Counted from the first letter of the stretch, positions 54,777 through 63,461 are shown. The stretch: DNA of 64,000 nucleotides from Roseobacter insulae (GCF_019375555.1 NZ_JAHXDN010000001.1:907501-971500), one strand, 5' to 3'. A program made the numbers and translations. The notes: generated by a model not told the origin, from the sequence alone.

Positions 54777-55757
54777 ATGCGAAGAACTCTACTTGCTACC
54801 AGCCTGCTATTGGCCACTCAGGCCGGGGCCGACACCCCGGTGCTGACCGTATACGCGGGCGACTATTTCACGTCCGAATGGGGCCCGGGCCCGAAAATCG
54901 AAGCGGGTTTCGAAGAGACCTGCGGCTGCGATCTGCAATTTGCCACGGGCGATCTGCTGCCGCGCCTGTTGTTGGAGGGTCAGCGCACCAAAGCCGATGT
55001 CGTGATCGGGCTGACATCCGACGTCACTGCCAAGGCCCGCGCAACCGGCCTTTTTGCGCCGCACGGACAGGACAACAGCGAGCTGACGCTACCGATTGAG
55101 TGGACCGATGACACTTTTCTGCCCTTCAACTACGGGCACACGGCATTCATCTACAACGAGACTACCATGGACGCGCCACCCGCCAGCTTTGACGCGCTGC
55201 TGGCGATGCCCGACGATGTGAAACTGGTCATTCAGGACCCCCGCACGTCGATCTCGGGTCTGGCGCTGGTGCTCTGGGTGGAGGCCGTTTATGGCGAGAA
55301 GGCCTCGGAGGTCTGGCAGAAGCTGGCGCCTAAAATCCTGACGGTGACGAAGGACTGGTCCGCAAGCTACGGCATGTTCACCGATGGTGAGGTTGATATG
55401 GTGCTGAGCTACACGACCTCGCCTGCCTACCACATGTTCGCCGAGGAAGATTTCACCAAGAAAGCCGCGATCTTCCCGGAAGGTCATTACTTCATGGTCG
55501 AAACCGTCGGTAAAATTGCCAAGACTGAAGAACCGGAACTGGCGGATGCATTCATGGCTTACGTGCTCAGCCAGGATTTCCAGCAGATGATCCCGACCGC
55601 CAACTGGTCGCTGCCATCCGCGCTGCCGAAAGATCAGTGGCCTGATGGCTGGGATGAACTCGCGCTGCCGGAGAAGGTGCTTTTCTATTCCGAGGAAGAG
55701 GCCGCGGCACTGCAGGCGCAAGCGATCGAGACATGGCGCAGCGCGCTCAGCCAATAG
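54777..55757 (+). CDS. thiB: Thiamine ABC transporter, substrate-binding protein
   Basis: A 326-residue periplasmic protein that binds thiamine, its monophosphate and diphosphate. A signal peptide covers about residues 1-19 ('LLATSLLLATQAGADTP'). Typical ThiB segments are 'LTVYAGDYFTSEWGPGPKIE', 'QDPRTSISGLALVLWVEAVY' and 'VLSYTTSPAYHMFAEED'. The ATG at 54777 has AAAGGA at six-base spacing; a TTG at 54762 is rejected. It is the first gene after the TPP riboswitch and overlaps thiP by 25 bp. Confidence 0.95.
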   Translation: MRRTLLATSLLLATQAGADTPVLTVYAGDYFTSEWGPGPKIEAGFEETCGCDLQFATGDLLPRLLLEGQRTKADVVIGLTSDVTAKARATGLFAPHGQDNSELTLPIEWTDDTFLPFNYGHTAFIYNETTMDAPPASFDALLAMPDDVKLVIQDPRTSISGLALVLWVEAVYGEKASEVWQKLAPKILTVTKDWSASYGMFTDGEVDMVLSYTTSPAYHMFAEEDFTKKAAIFPEGHYFMVETVGKIAKTEEPELADAFMAYVLSQDFQQMIPTANWSLPSALPKDQWPDGWDELALPEKVLFYSEEEAAALQAQAIETWRSALSQ

Positions 55758-57289
55758 TTGGAAAAACGGGGATGGTCGCCGGCGGCTTTGTCGTCGCGGC
55801 GGTCCTGCTGGCCTTTCTGGGCATCGGGCTGCGCGCCGAGGTCGGACGCGGTATCGGGCCAGCCGAATGGGCCGCGATTCGCTTTACCGTGTTGCAGGCC
55901 GCGCTTTCAGCGATCCTTTCCGTTGCCTGCGCCATCCCTCTGGCGCGGGCACTGGCGCGCCGCCGGTTTTTCGGGCGTGGTTTTCTGATCACACTTCTGG
56001 GCGCGCCTTTCATCCTGCCGGTGATCGTTGCGGTTCTGGGGTTGCTGACGGTCTTTGGACGGTCCGGCTGGGTCAACGCGCTCTTGCAGGTCGCAGGCCT
56101 GCCGACGCTGTCGATCTACGGGCTGCACGGCGTTGTTCTGGCGCATGTTTTCTTCAACCTGCCGCTGGCCACGCGCCTGTTGCTGCAAGGCTGGCAGAGC
56201 ATTCCGGCAGAGCGTTTCCGGCTCGCCGCGCAACTGAACCTGCCGCCGAAAATGGTGCGTCGCACGTTGGAAACCCCTTTGCTTTTGCAGGTCGTGCCCG
56301 GTGCCGCCGCGCTGGTTTTCGTAATTTGTCTCACCAGTTTCGCGGTGGCGCTGACCCTCGGGGGTGGCCCGCGGGCGACAACCATCGAGTTGGCGATCTA
56401 TCAGGCGTTCCGGTTTGACTTCGACTTGGCGCGGGCAGCGTTGTTGTCATTCATTCAACTGGTTCTGGCCGGTGGTGCTGCCCTGGTCGCGCTTTGGATC
56501 ATCCCGAATTTCTCTCTCAGCGCCGGTCTTGATCGTGAGATGCGCCGGTGGGACGCACAACCCGGCCTGCAATCGATGATGGACGCGGGCGTCATTTTTC
56601 TTGGCAGTGCCTTCCTGCTGGTGCCGCTGGGCGCAATCGTGCTGGCTGGTGTCCCGGGTTTGGCGCTGATGCCCCTGAGTGTTTGGAAAACAGCCGGCAA
56701 TTCCCTGGGTGTCGCGGTTTTGAGTGTCGCGGTGCTGTTGTCCATCGCCTTGCCCATGGCCGGGTGGATCAGTACGCGCCGGGCAGGTGGAGCCGAGGCG
56801 ATTGGCCTTATCGGTCTTTCAGCCTCGCCCCTGATGATCGGCACCGGTTGGTTCATTCTGATCAATCCGGTCACGGACCCTGTCCCCTTGGCCTTGCTGG
56901 TGACGGCCCTGATCAATGCCCTGATGGCGCTGCCTTTTGCCCTGCGCATCCTCGTTCCGCCGACGCGCGAGGTTCTGACGACCTATGACCGGTTGTCACG
57001 TTCGCTGGGGTTGCAGGGCTGGTCCGCGTGGCGCTGGCTTGTCCTGCCACGCCTGCGTGCGCAGATCGGGTTTACTGCCGGTTTGACCGGAGCGTTGTCA
57101 GTTGGTGATCTGGGGGTCATCGCGCTGTTTGCCGATCCTGATCGCGCGACGCTGCCTTTGCAGATGTATCGCCTGATGGGCGCTTACCGCACAGAAGCAG
57201 CCGCCGGTGCCGCGCTGCTTCTGCTCGCCATGGCGCTCGCCCTCTTCTGGATTTGTGACAAGGGAGGCCGCTGGCGTGCTGAGGCTTGA
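55733..57289 (+). CDS. thiP: Thiamine ABC transporter, permease
   Basis: A 518-residue fused permease with two homologous halves, each about six membrane helices. The two EAA loops are 'AERFRLAAQLNLPPKMVRRT' and 'YDRLSRSLGLQGWSAWRWL'. It forms the channel for thiamine import across the inner membrane. The ATG at 55733 ('MAQRAQPIVGK') matches the remembered family start and overlaps thiB; a later ATG at 55772 has no better ribosome site. Its end overlaps the thiQ start by 14 bp. Confidence 0.94.
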   Translation: MAQRAQPIVGKTGMVAGGFVVAAVLLAFLGIGLRAEVGRGIGPAEWAAIRFTVLQAALSAILSVACAIPLARALARRRFFGRGFLITLLGAPFILPVIVAVLGLLTVFGRSGWVNALLQVAGLPTLSIYGLHGVVLAHVFFNLPLATRLLLQGWQSIPAERFRLAAQLNLPPKMVRRTLETPLLLQVVPGAAALVFVICLTSFAVALTLGGGPRATTIELAIYQAFRFDFDLARAALLSFIQLVLAGGAALVALWIIPNFSLSAGLDREMRRWDAQPGLQSMMDAGVIFLGSAFLLVPLGAIVLAGVPGLALMPLSVWKTAGNSLGVAVLSVAVLLSIALPMAGWISTRRAGGAEAIGLIGLSASPLMIGTGWFILINPVTDPVPLALLVTALINALMALPFALRILVPPTREVLTTYDRLSRSLGLQGWSAWRWLVLPRLRAQIGFTAGLTGALSVGDLGVIALFADPDRATLPLQMYRLMGAYRTEAAAGAALLLLAMALALFWICDKGGRWRAEA

Positions 57290-57968
57290 AAAGATCACCA
57301 TTGCGCAGGGCGACTTCTTGCTGAAAGCTGATTTTCGGGTCACGCCCGGCCGGAAAACAGCGGTTATCGGACCATCCGGCGCGGGGAAATCCACGTTGTT
57401 GGGGGCGATCGGGGGCTTTCTGCCACTTGCAGGTGGCAAGCTCTGGTATCGGGACGCCGAGATCACCGAGGCCAAACCGGGTCAGCGACCCATTGCCATG
57501 CTCTTCCAGGACAACAACCTGTTCCCGCATCTCAGCATCGCCCGCAACATCGGCCTGGGCATCCGGCCCGATCTGAAGCTCTCGCCGGAGGATCACGCAC
57601 GCGTGGCAAAAGCGCTGGAGCGCGTCGGATTGCACGGGATGGGCGACCGGAAGCCGGGGGAATTATCCGGGGGTCAGCAAAGCCGCGCGGCCTTGGCCCG
57701 CGTTCTTGTACAGGATCGGCCGGTGATCCTGCTTGATGAACCCTTTGCCGCGCTGGGTCCGGCGTTGCGCCACGAAATGCTTGATCTGGTGCATGACCTG
57801 AGCGACGAAGCCAATGCGACATTGTTGATGGTGACGCATGACCCGCAGGACGTGCGGCGCATCGCAGATGACGTGATATTCGTCGAAGGCGGGCGCGCGG
57901 CGGCCCCGCAACCGGCGGCGGCCCTTTTGGAGAACCCGCCGCCGGCATTACAGGCTTATCTGGGTTAG
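57276..57968 (+). CDS. thiQ: Thiamine ABC transporter, ATP-binding protein
   Basis: A 230-residue ATPase that energises ThiBP. It has Walker A 'GPSGAGKST', the signature 'ELSGGQQSRAALARVLVQ' and Walker B 'VILLDEPFAALGPALR', with the switch histidine in 'LMVTHDPQDVRRIADD'. The GTG start at 57276 follows GGGAGG at 8-nt spacing and falls within the end of thiP. The length is typical of ThiQ, which lacks a TOBE domain. Its stop overlaps the ribH stop by 4 bp. Confidence 0.95.
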   Translation: MLRLEKITIAQGDFLLKADFRVTPGRKTAVIGPSGAGKSTLLGAIGGFLPLAGGKLWYRDAEITEAKPGQRPIAMLFQDNNLFPHLSIARNIGLGIRPDLKLSPEDHARVAKALERVGLHGMGDRKPGELSGGQQSRAALARVLVQDRPVILLDEPFAALGPALRHEMLDLVHDLSDEANATLLMVTHDPQDVRRIADDVIFVEGGRAAAPQPAAALLENPPPALQAYLG

Positions 57969-58408
57969 GCCGCTTTCGCCTGCAAGCCTTCCCGCGCCTT
58001 GAGAATACCGAGCGCTGCGGCAGCCGCCTCTTGTCCCTTGGTGATGAAATGCGCCCGGTAGATGGTGTTGTGATGGTCGGTGTCCTGGTAATGATGTGGT
58101 GTCAGGGAGACCGAAAGCACCGGGATGCCGGTCTCCAGACCTGCACGCATTAACCCGTCTACGACAGATTGCGCCACGAAATCATGGCGGTAGATGCCGC
58201 CATCCACAACAAAGGCTGCGCAGACAACCGCGTGGTATCTTCCGCAAGCTGCCAGATCACGGGCCATCAAAGGCATCTCGAAGGCCCCGGGCACGTCAAA
58301 GACATCCACCTGACTGACAGGGATCGTCTGCGTAAACCCCTCGAACGCGCGGTCCACGATATCGGCGTGCCACTGCGCTTTGACGAAGGCGAAACGGGTG
58401 TGTGTCAT
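57965..58408 (-). CDS. ribH: 6,7-dimethyl-8-ribityllumazine synthase (RibH2-type)
   Basis: A 147-residue enzyme that makes the lumazine precursor of riboflavin. The pattern ('KAQWHADIVDRAFEGF', 'VDVFDVPGAFEMPLMA', 'AAFVVDGGIYRHDFVAQSVV', 'SVSLTPHHYQDTDHH') fits the decameric RibH2 type of rhizobia and Brucella rather than the icosahedral form. The histidines in 'DFVAQS' and 'TPHHYQD' positions are those of the family. The ATG at 58408 has an AAGGAG site. It lies behind an FMN riboswitch, so it is probably induced when flavin is low. Confidence 0.93.
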   Translation of the reverse strand: MTHTRFAFVKAQWHADIVDRAFEGFTQTIPVSQVDVFDVPGAFEMPLMARDLAACGRYHAVVCAAFVVDGGIYRHDFVAQSVVDGLMRAGLETGIPVLSVSLTPHHYQDTDHHNTIYRAHFITKGQEAAAAALGILKAREGLQAKAA

Positions 58409-58486
58409 AATGATCTCCTTGTGCTCAGACACGTCCACCCAAGGCGATCACGATTGCGCACGGGGCTTGCCCCGCGTGCATCCGCA

Positions 58487-58625
58487 TTCTCTTTCATCCG
58501 GACTATGACCGTCGGCTCTGGCATTTCACCAGATCTGCTGGACACCTCGCATGAGGCCGCTCGCGGGCTCGCAGATCAAGCGCCTGCATACCGCCGGTGG
58601 GGAATTACACCCCGCCCTGAGAATG
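58487..58625 (-). promoter_or_regulatory. FMN riboswitch (RFN element) controlling ribH
   Basis: On the minus strand the RFN core is clear: GGGCGGGGTGTAATTCCCCA near 58620-58600, ACCGGCGGTATG, GCAGATCTGGTGAAATGCCA near 58540, and CCGACGGTCATAGTCCGGAT ending near 58496. Downstream, a strong GC hairpin (58460-58483) and the helix GTGATCGCC (58451-58443) with GGAGATCAT (58418-58410) could hide the ribH ribosome site AAGGAG. Translational repression when FMN is bound is inferred. Confidence 0.95.
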
Positions 58626-58691
58626 GCCACAGCTTGCCAAGGCGCATCAAAGCCTGCAAGAGGAAAGTCACCCCGTTCCGAAAGCAAAACG

Positions 58692-59324
58692 ATGCATCCA
58701 AATCCGGCTTTTCACACCCAGGACGACAACACCAACCTTGAGTACGCAAGAGAGCGTGCCTTTGGCGTTCTGGCCGTCAGCGGCGCAGAAGCGCCTTGGT
58801 TGTCCCACATTCCGTTTCTCCTGGATGCGGATGGAAAGACCTTGTGGTTACACCTGCTGCGATCCAATCCGATCGCGCGGGCCCTGAAGGCGGGGCCTTT
58901 GTCCGCGCGCGTCGCCGTCTCCGGCCCGGACAGCTACGTGTCGCCAGACTGGTACGGCATCATCGATCAGGTGCCGACCTGGAATTATGTCGCCGTGCAT
59001 CTGACCGGCACGCTGGAACTGCGCCCGCAGGATGAATTGCACGGGTTGCTGGACAGGCAGTCAGCGTTTTTCGAGGACCGGCTGCTGCCCAAGACACCCT
59101 GGGCCCCGTCGAAGATGTCCGCAGGTGTGATGGACAGGATGATGCGGGCGATTGTGCCGTGCCGCATGACTGTCACGGCAGTTGATGGGACCTGGAAATT
59201 GAACCAGAACAAGCCTTCGGATGTGCGACTGAAGGCGGCCGATCACGTCGAAGCTTATGGTCAGGGTACTGATCTCAAAGTCCTCGCAGCCCTGATGCGC
59301 GGGGCTGATAGACACGACGAATAG
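58692..59324 (+). CDS. PaiB-like FMN-binding protein
   Basis: A 210-residue protein of the PaiB/FMN-binding split-barrel family (formerly 'negative transcriptional regulator'). Segments such as 'PAFHTQDDNTNLEYARERAF', 'PWLSHIPFLLDADGKTLWLH' and 'ARVAVSGPDSYVSPDWYG' follow the family's layout. It may bind FMN and act as a small oxidoreductase rather than a DNA-binding regulator. The ATG at 58692 was chosen; the frame opens further upstream within the riboswitch region. It diverges from the ribH riboswitch, so its transcription start probably lies within 70 bp. Confidence 0.83.
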   Translation: MHPNPAFHTQDDNTNLEYARERAFGVLAVSGAEAPWLSHIPFLLDADGKTLWLHLLRSNPIARALKAGPLSARVAVSGPDSYVSPDWYGIIDQVPTWNYVAVHLTGTLELRPQDELHGLLDRQSAFFEDRLLPKTPWAPSKMSAGVMDRMMRAIVPCRMTVTAVDGTWKLNQNKPSDVRLKAADHVEAYGQGTDLKVLAALMRGADRHDE

Positions 59325-59363
59325 CTCTGCTAGGGTCGCGGCAGATCATGAAAGGACATTCCC

Positions 59364-59975
59364 ATGAAACTGTTTCATTCTCCCGCCTCTCCTTTCGTTC
59401 GTAAAGTCGTTGTATTGCTGCATGAACTCGACAGGGCAGCCGATGTTGAGCTTGTGGGTGTCACCTCGACCGCCTTTGCAACGGATGAAGGGCTTGCCGC
59501 CAGCAATCCGCTGGCAAAGATACCTGCGCTTGTGCGCGACAATGGGACCACCCTTTACGACAGCCGGGTGATAACGGCGTATCTGAACGATCTCTTCGGG
59601 GGGAATATGTATCCCTCCGGGACGTCTCGGTGGGAAACGCTGACATTGGAAGCGACGGGTGACGGCATCATGGATTGCGCTGTTTCCATGGCCTATGAGG
59701 CCCGCCTGCGCCCTGAGGAAATGCAATATGGCGACTGGATCGAAGCGCAGTGGGCGAAGGTGTCGCGGGCGATTTCCGTTCTGAATGCCCGCTGGATCAG
59801 CCATTTGTCCGGGCCGATGGATATCGGCCATATTTCGGTCGCTTGCGCGTTATCCTACGTGGAGTTTCGACACGGGGCGCGCAACTGGCGCGCGGGCAAT
59901 GAGGCATTGGCCAATTGGCACGCAGGGTTCGATTCGCGCGCCTCGATGCAGGCAACGATACCGCCGGCTGGCTAA
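59364..59975 (+). CDS. Glutathione S-transferase family protein
   Basis: A 203-residue GST. The thioredoxin-like N-terminal domain starts 'MKLFHSPASPFVRKVVVLLH', with a serine at the usual catalytic region, and shows the cis-proline glutathione-binding part 'LAKIPALVRDNGTTLYDSRV'. The helical C-terminal domain ends in 'FDSRASMQATIPPAG'. The substrate is unknown. It begins 39 bp after the PaiB-like gene, so the two may be co-transcribed. It is distinct from the FzlA-type protein at 18 kb. Confidence 0.9.
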   Translation: MKLFHSPASPFVRKVVVLLHELDRAADVELVGVTSTAFATDEGLAASNPLAKIPALVRDNGTTLYDSRVITAYLNDLFGGNMYPSGTSRWETLTLEATGDGIMDCAVSMAYEARLRPEEMQYGDWIEAQWAKVSRAISVLNARWISHLSGPMDIGHISVACALSYVEFRHGARNWRAGNEALANWHAGFDSRASMQATIPPAG

Positions 59976-60122
59976 AAACTGGCAGCGATTAACGATTTCG
60001 ACGCAGGATACGCGTAGAAATCGCAAATTCTGGGCATGCCTGCGACGGTTTGCGCGCGTTTGATCACTGGACTGCGCGTCAGCACAGCGCTACATACCCG
60101 CATGAGTAAGGCTGCGGTTTTC

Positions 60123-60146
60123 GCGGCCAATATGTCTTTTGGCCGC
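60123..60146 (+). promoter_or_regulatory. Leader hairpin upstream of petA
   Basis: GCGGCCAA (60123-60130) and TTGGCCGC (60139-60146) form a perfect 8-bp stem 29 bp before the petA GTG. It may affect translation or transcript stability of petABC. No regulator is known for it. Confidence 0.45.
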
Positions 60147-60174
60147 CCGCCGGCCCCGGAAATGGAGTACACCC

Positions 60175-60735
60175 GTGTCCCACGCAGAAGATCACGAAGG
60201 CACCCGGAGGGATTTCCTTTACTACGCGACTGCCGGTGCTGGCGCTGTCACCGCTGGTGCGGCCGTCTGGCCCCTGGTCCACCAGATGAACCCCTCCGCA
60301 GATGTGCGCGCGCTGGCGTCGATCCGCGTGGATGTGAGTGATGTCGAACCGGGCACGCAGCTGACCGTCAAATGGCTTGGCAAACCCGTTTTCGTCCGTC
60401 GCCGCACGGAAGAGGAAATATCTGCCGCACGCGAAGTCGACCTGAGCGAACTTCCTGACCAGGGCGCGGAGAACAACAACCTGAGTGCCGACGCCGATGC
60501 TTCCGACGAAAACCGCGCCCTTGACGAGACCGGTGAGTGGCTGGTGATGGTCGGGGTCTGTACGCACCTCGGTTGCGTGCCGCTGGGCGATGCGGGCGAT
60601 TTCGGCGGCTGGTTCTGCCCCTGCCACGGCTCGCACTACGACACCTCCGGGCGTATCCGCAAGGGTCCGGCACCGACCAACCTGCTGGTGCCGGTCGCAG
60701 AATTCGTGGATGAAACCACGATCAAACTGGGTTAA
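60175..60735 (+). CDS. petA: Ubiquinol-cytochrome c reductase, Rieske iron-sulfur subunit
   Basis: The 2Fe-2S subunit (186 residues) of cytochrome bc1, passing electrons from ubiquinol to cytochrome c1. A Tat-type N-terminus ('[16 protein letters not shown]') leads to one membrane anchor. The cluster ligands are in '[10 protein letters not shown]' and '[13 protein letters not shown]'. Between them and the anchor lies an acidic, asparagine-rich insert ('[19 protein letters not shown]', about residues 94-112), also known in Rhodobacter. I use the GTG at 60175, which has GGAG at good spacing. It is the first gene of petABC. Confidence 0.96.
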   Translation: MSHAEDHEGTRRDFLYYATAGAGAVTAGAAVWPLVHQMNPSADVRALASIRVDVSDVEPGTQLTVKWLGKPVFVRRRTEEEISAAREVDLSELPDQGAENNNLSADADASDENRALDETGEWLVMVGVCTHLGCVPLGDAGDFGGWFCPCHGSHYDTSGRIRKGPAPTNLLVPVAEFVDETTIKLG

Positions 60736-60747
60736 GGGAGACATCTG

Positions 60748-62076
60748 ATGGCTGGAATTCCTCACGACCACTACGAACCGAAGTCAAACGGCGAGAAGTG
60801 GCTGGCCTCGCGCCTGCCCATCGTGGGCTTGCTTTACGACACATTGATGATCCCGACCCCGAAGAACCTCAACTGGATGTGGATCTGGGGCATTGTGCTG
60901 ACCTTCTGCCTGGTGCTGCAAATCGTCACCGGGATCGTGCTGGTGATGCATTACACACCGCATGTCGATATGGCATTCTCTTCGGTTGAGCACATCATGC
61001 GCAACGTGAACGGCGGGTACATGCTGCGGTACATGCATCAGAACGGCGCGTCGCTCTTCTTTATCGCGGTTTATGCCCACATCTTCCGGGGCCTCTATTA
61101 CGGGTCTTACAAAGCCCCGCGCGAGATCACCTGGATCATCGGGATGCTCATTTACCTGATGATGATGGGCACCGCCTTTATGGGCTACGTGTTGCCCTGG
61201 GGTCAGATGTCCTTCTGGGGTGCGACCGTGATCACCGGCCTCTTCGGCGCGATCCCCTTCGTGGGTGAGGCGCTGCAAACGTGGCTGCTGGGCGGACCTG
61301 CGGTGGACAACGCCACGCTGAACCGCTTCTTCTCCCTGCACTATCTGCTGCCCTTCGTGATTGCGGGGCTGGTGATTGTGCACATCTGGGCCTTCCACAC
61401 CACGGGCAACAACAACCCCACGGGTGTCGAAGTACGCCGCACATCGAAGGAAGAAGCAGAGAAAGATACACTGCCATTCTGGCCCTACTTCGTGATCAAA
61501 GACCTGTTTGCGCTGGCGGTGATCCTCGCGGTCTTCTTCGCCATCGTGGGCTTCATGCCGAACTACCTCGGACACCCCGATAACTACATCGAGGCGAACC
61601 CGCTGGCGACACCTGCGCACATTGTGCCGGAGTGGTACTTCCTGCCGTTCTACGCGATCCTGCGGGCGTTCACCGGCGAGGTCTGGGTGGTGCAGATCGC
61701 CTCTTTCTTCACCGGTGGCATCATCGACGCGAAGTTCTTCGGCGTTCTGGCCATGTTCGGCGCGATTGCCGTCATGGCGCTGGCGCCCTGGCTGGACACA
61801 TCCTCGGTGCGTTCCGGTCGGTACCGCCCGATGTTCAAGTGGTGGTTCGCTTTGCTTGTCATCGATTTCTTTGCCCTGATGTGGCTGGGTGCGATGCCTG
61901 CGGAAGAGCCGTACGCGACCTTCTCGCTCATCGCTTCGGCTTACTGGTTTGCGTATTTCCTTGTCATCCTGCCGCTGCTGGGCGTGATGGAAAAACCACT
62001 CGCCCGTCCGGACACTATCGAGGAAGACTTCGCGGCGCATTACCCGAAGTCCTCTGACGCCACGCCAGCAGAATAA
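60748..62076 (+). CDS. petB: Cytochrome b of the bc1 complex
   Basis: The 442-residue diheme membrane subunit that binds ubiquinol and ubiquinone. Eight helices are visible. Haem-ligand histidines fall in '[20 protein letters not shown]' and '[20 protein letters not shown]'. The Qo-site PEWY motif is in '[19 protein letters not shown]'. Its length is typical of alphaproteobacterial cytochrome b. The ATG follows AGGGAGACATCTG. It is 12 bp after petA and 14 bp before petC. Confidence 0.98.
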   Translation: MAGIPHDHYEPKSNGEKWLASRLPIVGLLYDTLMIPTPKNLNWMWIWGIVLTFCLVLQIVTGIVLVMHYTPHVDMAFSSVEHIMRNVNGGYMLRYMHQNGASLFFIAVYAHIFRGLYYGSYKAPREITWIIGMLIYLMMMGTAFMGYVLPWGQMSFWGATVITGLFGAIPFVGEALQTWLLGGPAVDNATLNRFFSLHYLLPFVIAGLVIVHIWAFHTTGNNNPTGVEVRRTSKEEAEKDTLPFWPYFVIKDLFALAVILAVFFAIVGFMPNYLGHPDNYIEANPLATPAHIVPEWYFLPFYAILRAFTGEVWVVQIASFFTGGIIDAKFFGVLAMFGAIAVMALAPWLDTSSVRSGRYRPMFKWWFALLVIDFFALMWLGAMPAEEPYATFSLIASAYWFAYFLVILPLLGVMEKPLARPDTIEEDFAAHYPKSSDATPAE

Positions 62077-62090
62077 AGGAACACAAGATC

Positions 62091-62876
62091 ATGTTCAGAA
62101 CTCTTACTCTTAGTGCTGTGGCGGCTTTCGGGTTTGCCACGGCCGGTCTGGCGGCAGGCGCTGAAGGACATATCGAAGATTTCGATTTCTCCTTCGAAGG
62201 TCCCTTTGGCACCTATGACCAGAATCAGCTGCAACGCGGCCTTCAGGTCTACACGGAGGTCTGCGCGGCCTGTCACGGTCTGAAATTCGTGCCCATCCGG
62301 TCGCTGGCAGAAGAAGGCGGGCCAAACATGCCCGAAGATCAGGTGCGCGCCTACGCGGAAAACTTCGAAGTTTTCGACCCGGAACTCGATGATTTCCGTC
62401 CTGCAAAAACCTCGGACCACTTCCCCGAGTCGGGCCTTGAAAATGCGCCGGACCTTAGCCTGATGGCCAAGGCACGCGCCGGTTTTCACGGTCCGTATGG
62501 CCTTGGCATCAACCAGTTCTTCAAGGGGATTGGCGGACCTGAGTACATCGCCTCGCTTCTGACCGGTTACACCGGCGAAGAAAAAGAACAGGCTGGCGTC
62601 ACCTTCTATGAGAACACGGCCTTCCCCGGCGGCTGGATTTCAATGGCGCCGCCGATCTACGGTGAGGATGTCGAATATGCAGACGGGCACGAAAATGACC
62701 TGCACCACATTGCAGAAGACGTATCGGCCTTTCTGATGTGGACGGCAGAGCCGAAGATGATGGCGCGCAAGCAGGCTGGTTTTGTCGGGGTGTTGTTCCT
62801 TACGCTTCTGTCGGTATTGCTCTACCTCACAAACAAGCGCATCTGGGCGCCGGTGAAGGGCAAGAAAACCTCGTAA
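62091..62876 (+). CDS. petC: Cytochrome c1 of the bc1 complex
   Basis: A 261-residue c-type cytochrome. A signal peptide ('[20 protein letters not shown]', residues about 3-22) exports it; the haem is bound at CAACH in '[18 protein letters not shown]'. The axial methionine is probably in the '[19 protein letters not shown]' region. A C-terminal anchor helix ('[20 protein letters not shown]') holds it in the membrane. It completes petABC and is followed by a terminator. Electrons go to soluble or membrane cytochrome c. Confidence 0.97.
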   Translation: MFRTLTLSAVAAFGFATAGLAAGAEGHIEDFDFSFEGPFGTYDQNQLQRGLQVYTEVCAACHGLKFVPIRSLAEEGGPNMPEDQVRAYAENFEVFDPELDDFRPAKTSDHFPESGLENAPDLSLMAKARAGFHGPYGLGINQFFKGIGGPEYIASLLTGYTGEEKEQAGVTFYENTAFPGGWISMAPPIYGEDVEYADGHENDLHHIAEDVSAFLMWTAEPKMMARKQAGFVGVLFLTLLSVLLYLTNKRIWAPVKGKKTS

Positions 62877-62896
62877 CGCCAACTGGACTGTGACGA

Positions 62897-63139
62897 CAAA
62901 AAAACCCCCCGTGCAGATGTTGCGCGGGGGGTTTTCCGTCTGCACCTTCGCGAGGAAGGCTAATGACAGACCCTGGGGAGAGTCAGAATCGGGGGGTCTG
63001 AGGGTTCACAGTTAGTCGGCAGCTAAAAGCGTCTTTGGCCGTGATCTCGTCCCTGTCCCTTACCGTAGAAACGTTCTTCCGTTACCACCTTATGCGCCTT
63101 GAAATCCAAGGCTGATACTCGTTACCGGTCACCACTAAT
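62897..63139 (-). ncRNA. Candidate structured small RNA in the petC convergent region
   Basis: A minus-strand transcript of about 240 nt is predicted from a TATTGT -10 (63151-63146), with an exact CRP-type site centred 41.5 bp upstream of the expected start, to the terminator with seven Ts. It holds several perfect small stems: CCTTG-N5-CAAGG, TTAG-N7-CTAA, CAGACCC-N19-GGGTCTG and CCTTC-N5-GAAGG. GTGCAGA/TCTGCAC can compete with the terminator stem. A 28-codon frame (63109-63023, TTG start, weak ribosome site) is also possible, so a leader or small mRNA cannot be excluded. No known RNA family was recognised. Confidence 0.35.
62901..62935. terminator. Bidirectional terminator after petC
   Basis: AAAACCCCCC (62901-62910) pairs with GGGGGGTTTT (62926-62935), extended by GTGC with GCGC, around a 7-nt loop. 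The plus strand ends in TTTT after petC. The minus strand has the better T-run (seven Ts), so it probably also ends a transcript coming from the right. Confidence 0.88.
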
Positions 63140-63172
63140 AAGTTAACAATACGTTGACGGGGAATCGGTGTA

Positions 63173-63188
63173 TGTGATCTTGATCACA
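63173..63188. promoter_or_regulatory. Exact CRP-type palindrome (TGTGA-N6-TCACA)
   Basis: TGTGATCTTGATCACA (63173-63188) has perfect 7-bp arms. Its centre (63180.5) is 41.5 bp upstream of the start predicted from the minus-strand -10 TATTGT, the classic class II activator position. It sits in the convergent region beyond the 49-residue ORF. The bound protein could be the Crp/Fnr regulator encoded at the right edge; this is inference. Confidence 0.6.
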
Positions 63189-63311
63189 TTGTTCGAAATT
63201 CTTTTCAGCTTCGCGCTGCCCGGTACGGTGCAGACCGTTCCCAAATTAAACTGAGACACAACAGTTCCAACCCGGATTGTAAGTTGAGCAGCCACGCGAA
63301 AATGCCTCAGA

Positions 63312-63461
63312 TCAGAAACGCTGACGCGTTTTGTCGACCATGGATTGCGCGACACGAAACTCGCGATCGGTTTCAACCAGCCAGGCGATCATCGCCTTGA
63401 CGGGAGAGGGCTTGGTTGGTGCTTTTGCAGCCTCGGCGGGTGTCTTGTTAAGACGTTCCAT
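63312..63461 (-). CDS. Small ORF, 49 residues, function unknown
   Basis: A short, basic protein beginning 'MERLNKTPAEAAKAPTKPSP' and ending 'VDKTRQRF', with a hydrophobic middle ('AMIAWLVETDREF'). Codon use looks genuine, and AAGGGA lies 10 nt upstream of the ATG. An exact CRP-type site is centred 41.5 bp before a -10-like CATGTT (63546-63541), placing the predicted transcript start near 63534 and leaving a leader of about 73 nt. It follows the Crp/Fnr gene on the same strand. I recognise no family. Confidence 0.6.
   Translation of the reverse strand: MERLNKTPAEAAKAPTKPSPVKAMIAWLVETDREFRVAQSMVDKTRQRF

Noticed and set aside
63143-63376. A 77-codon minus-strand frame covering the CRP-type site.
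   Set aside because: It overlaps the 3' part of the 49-residue ORF in another frame, has no ribosome site, and contains the regulatory palindrome.
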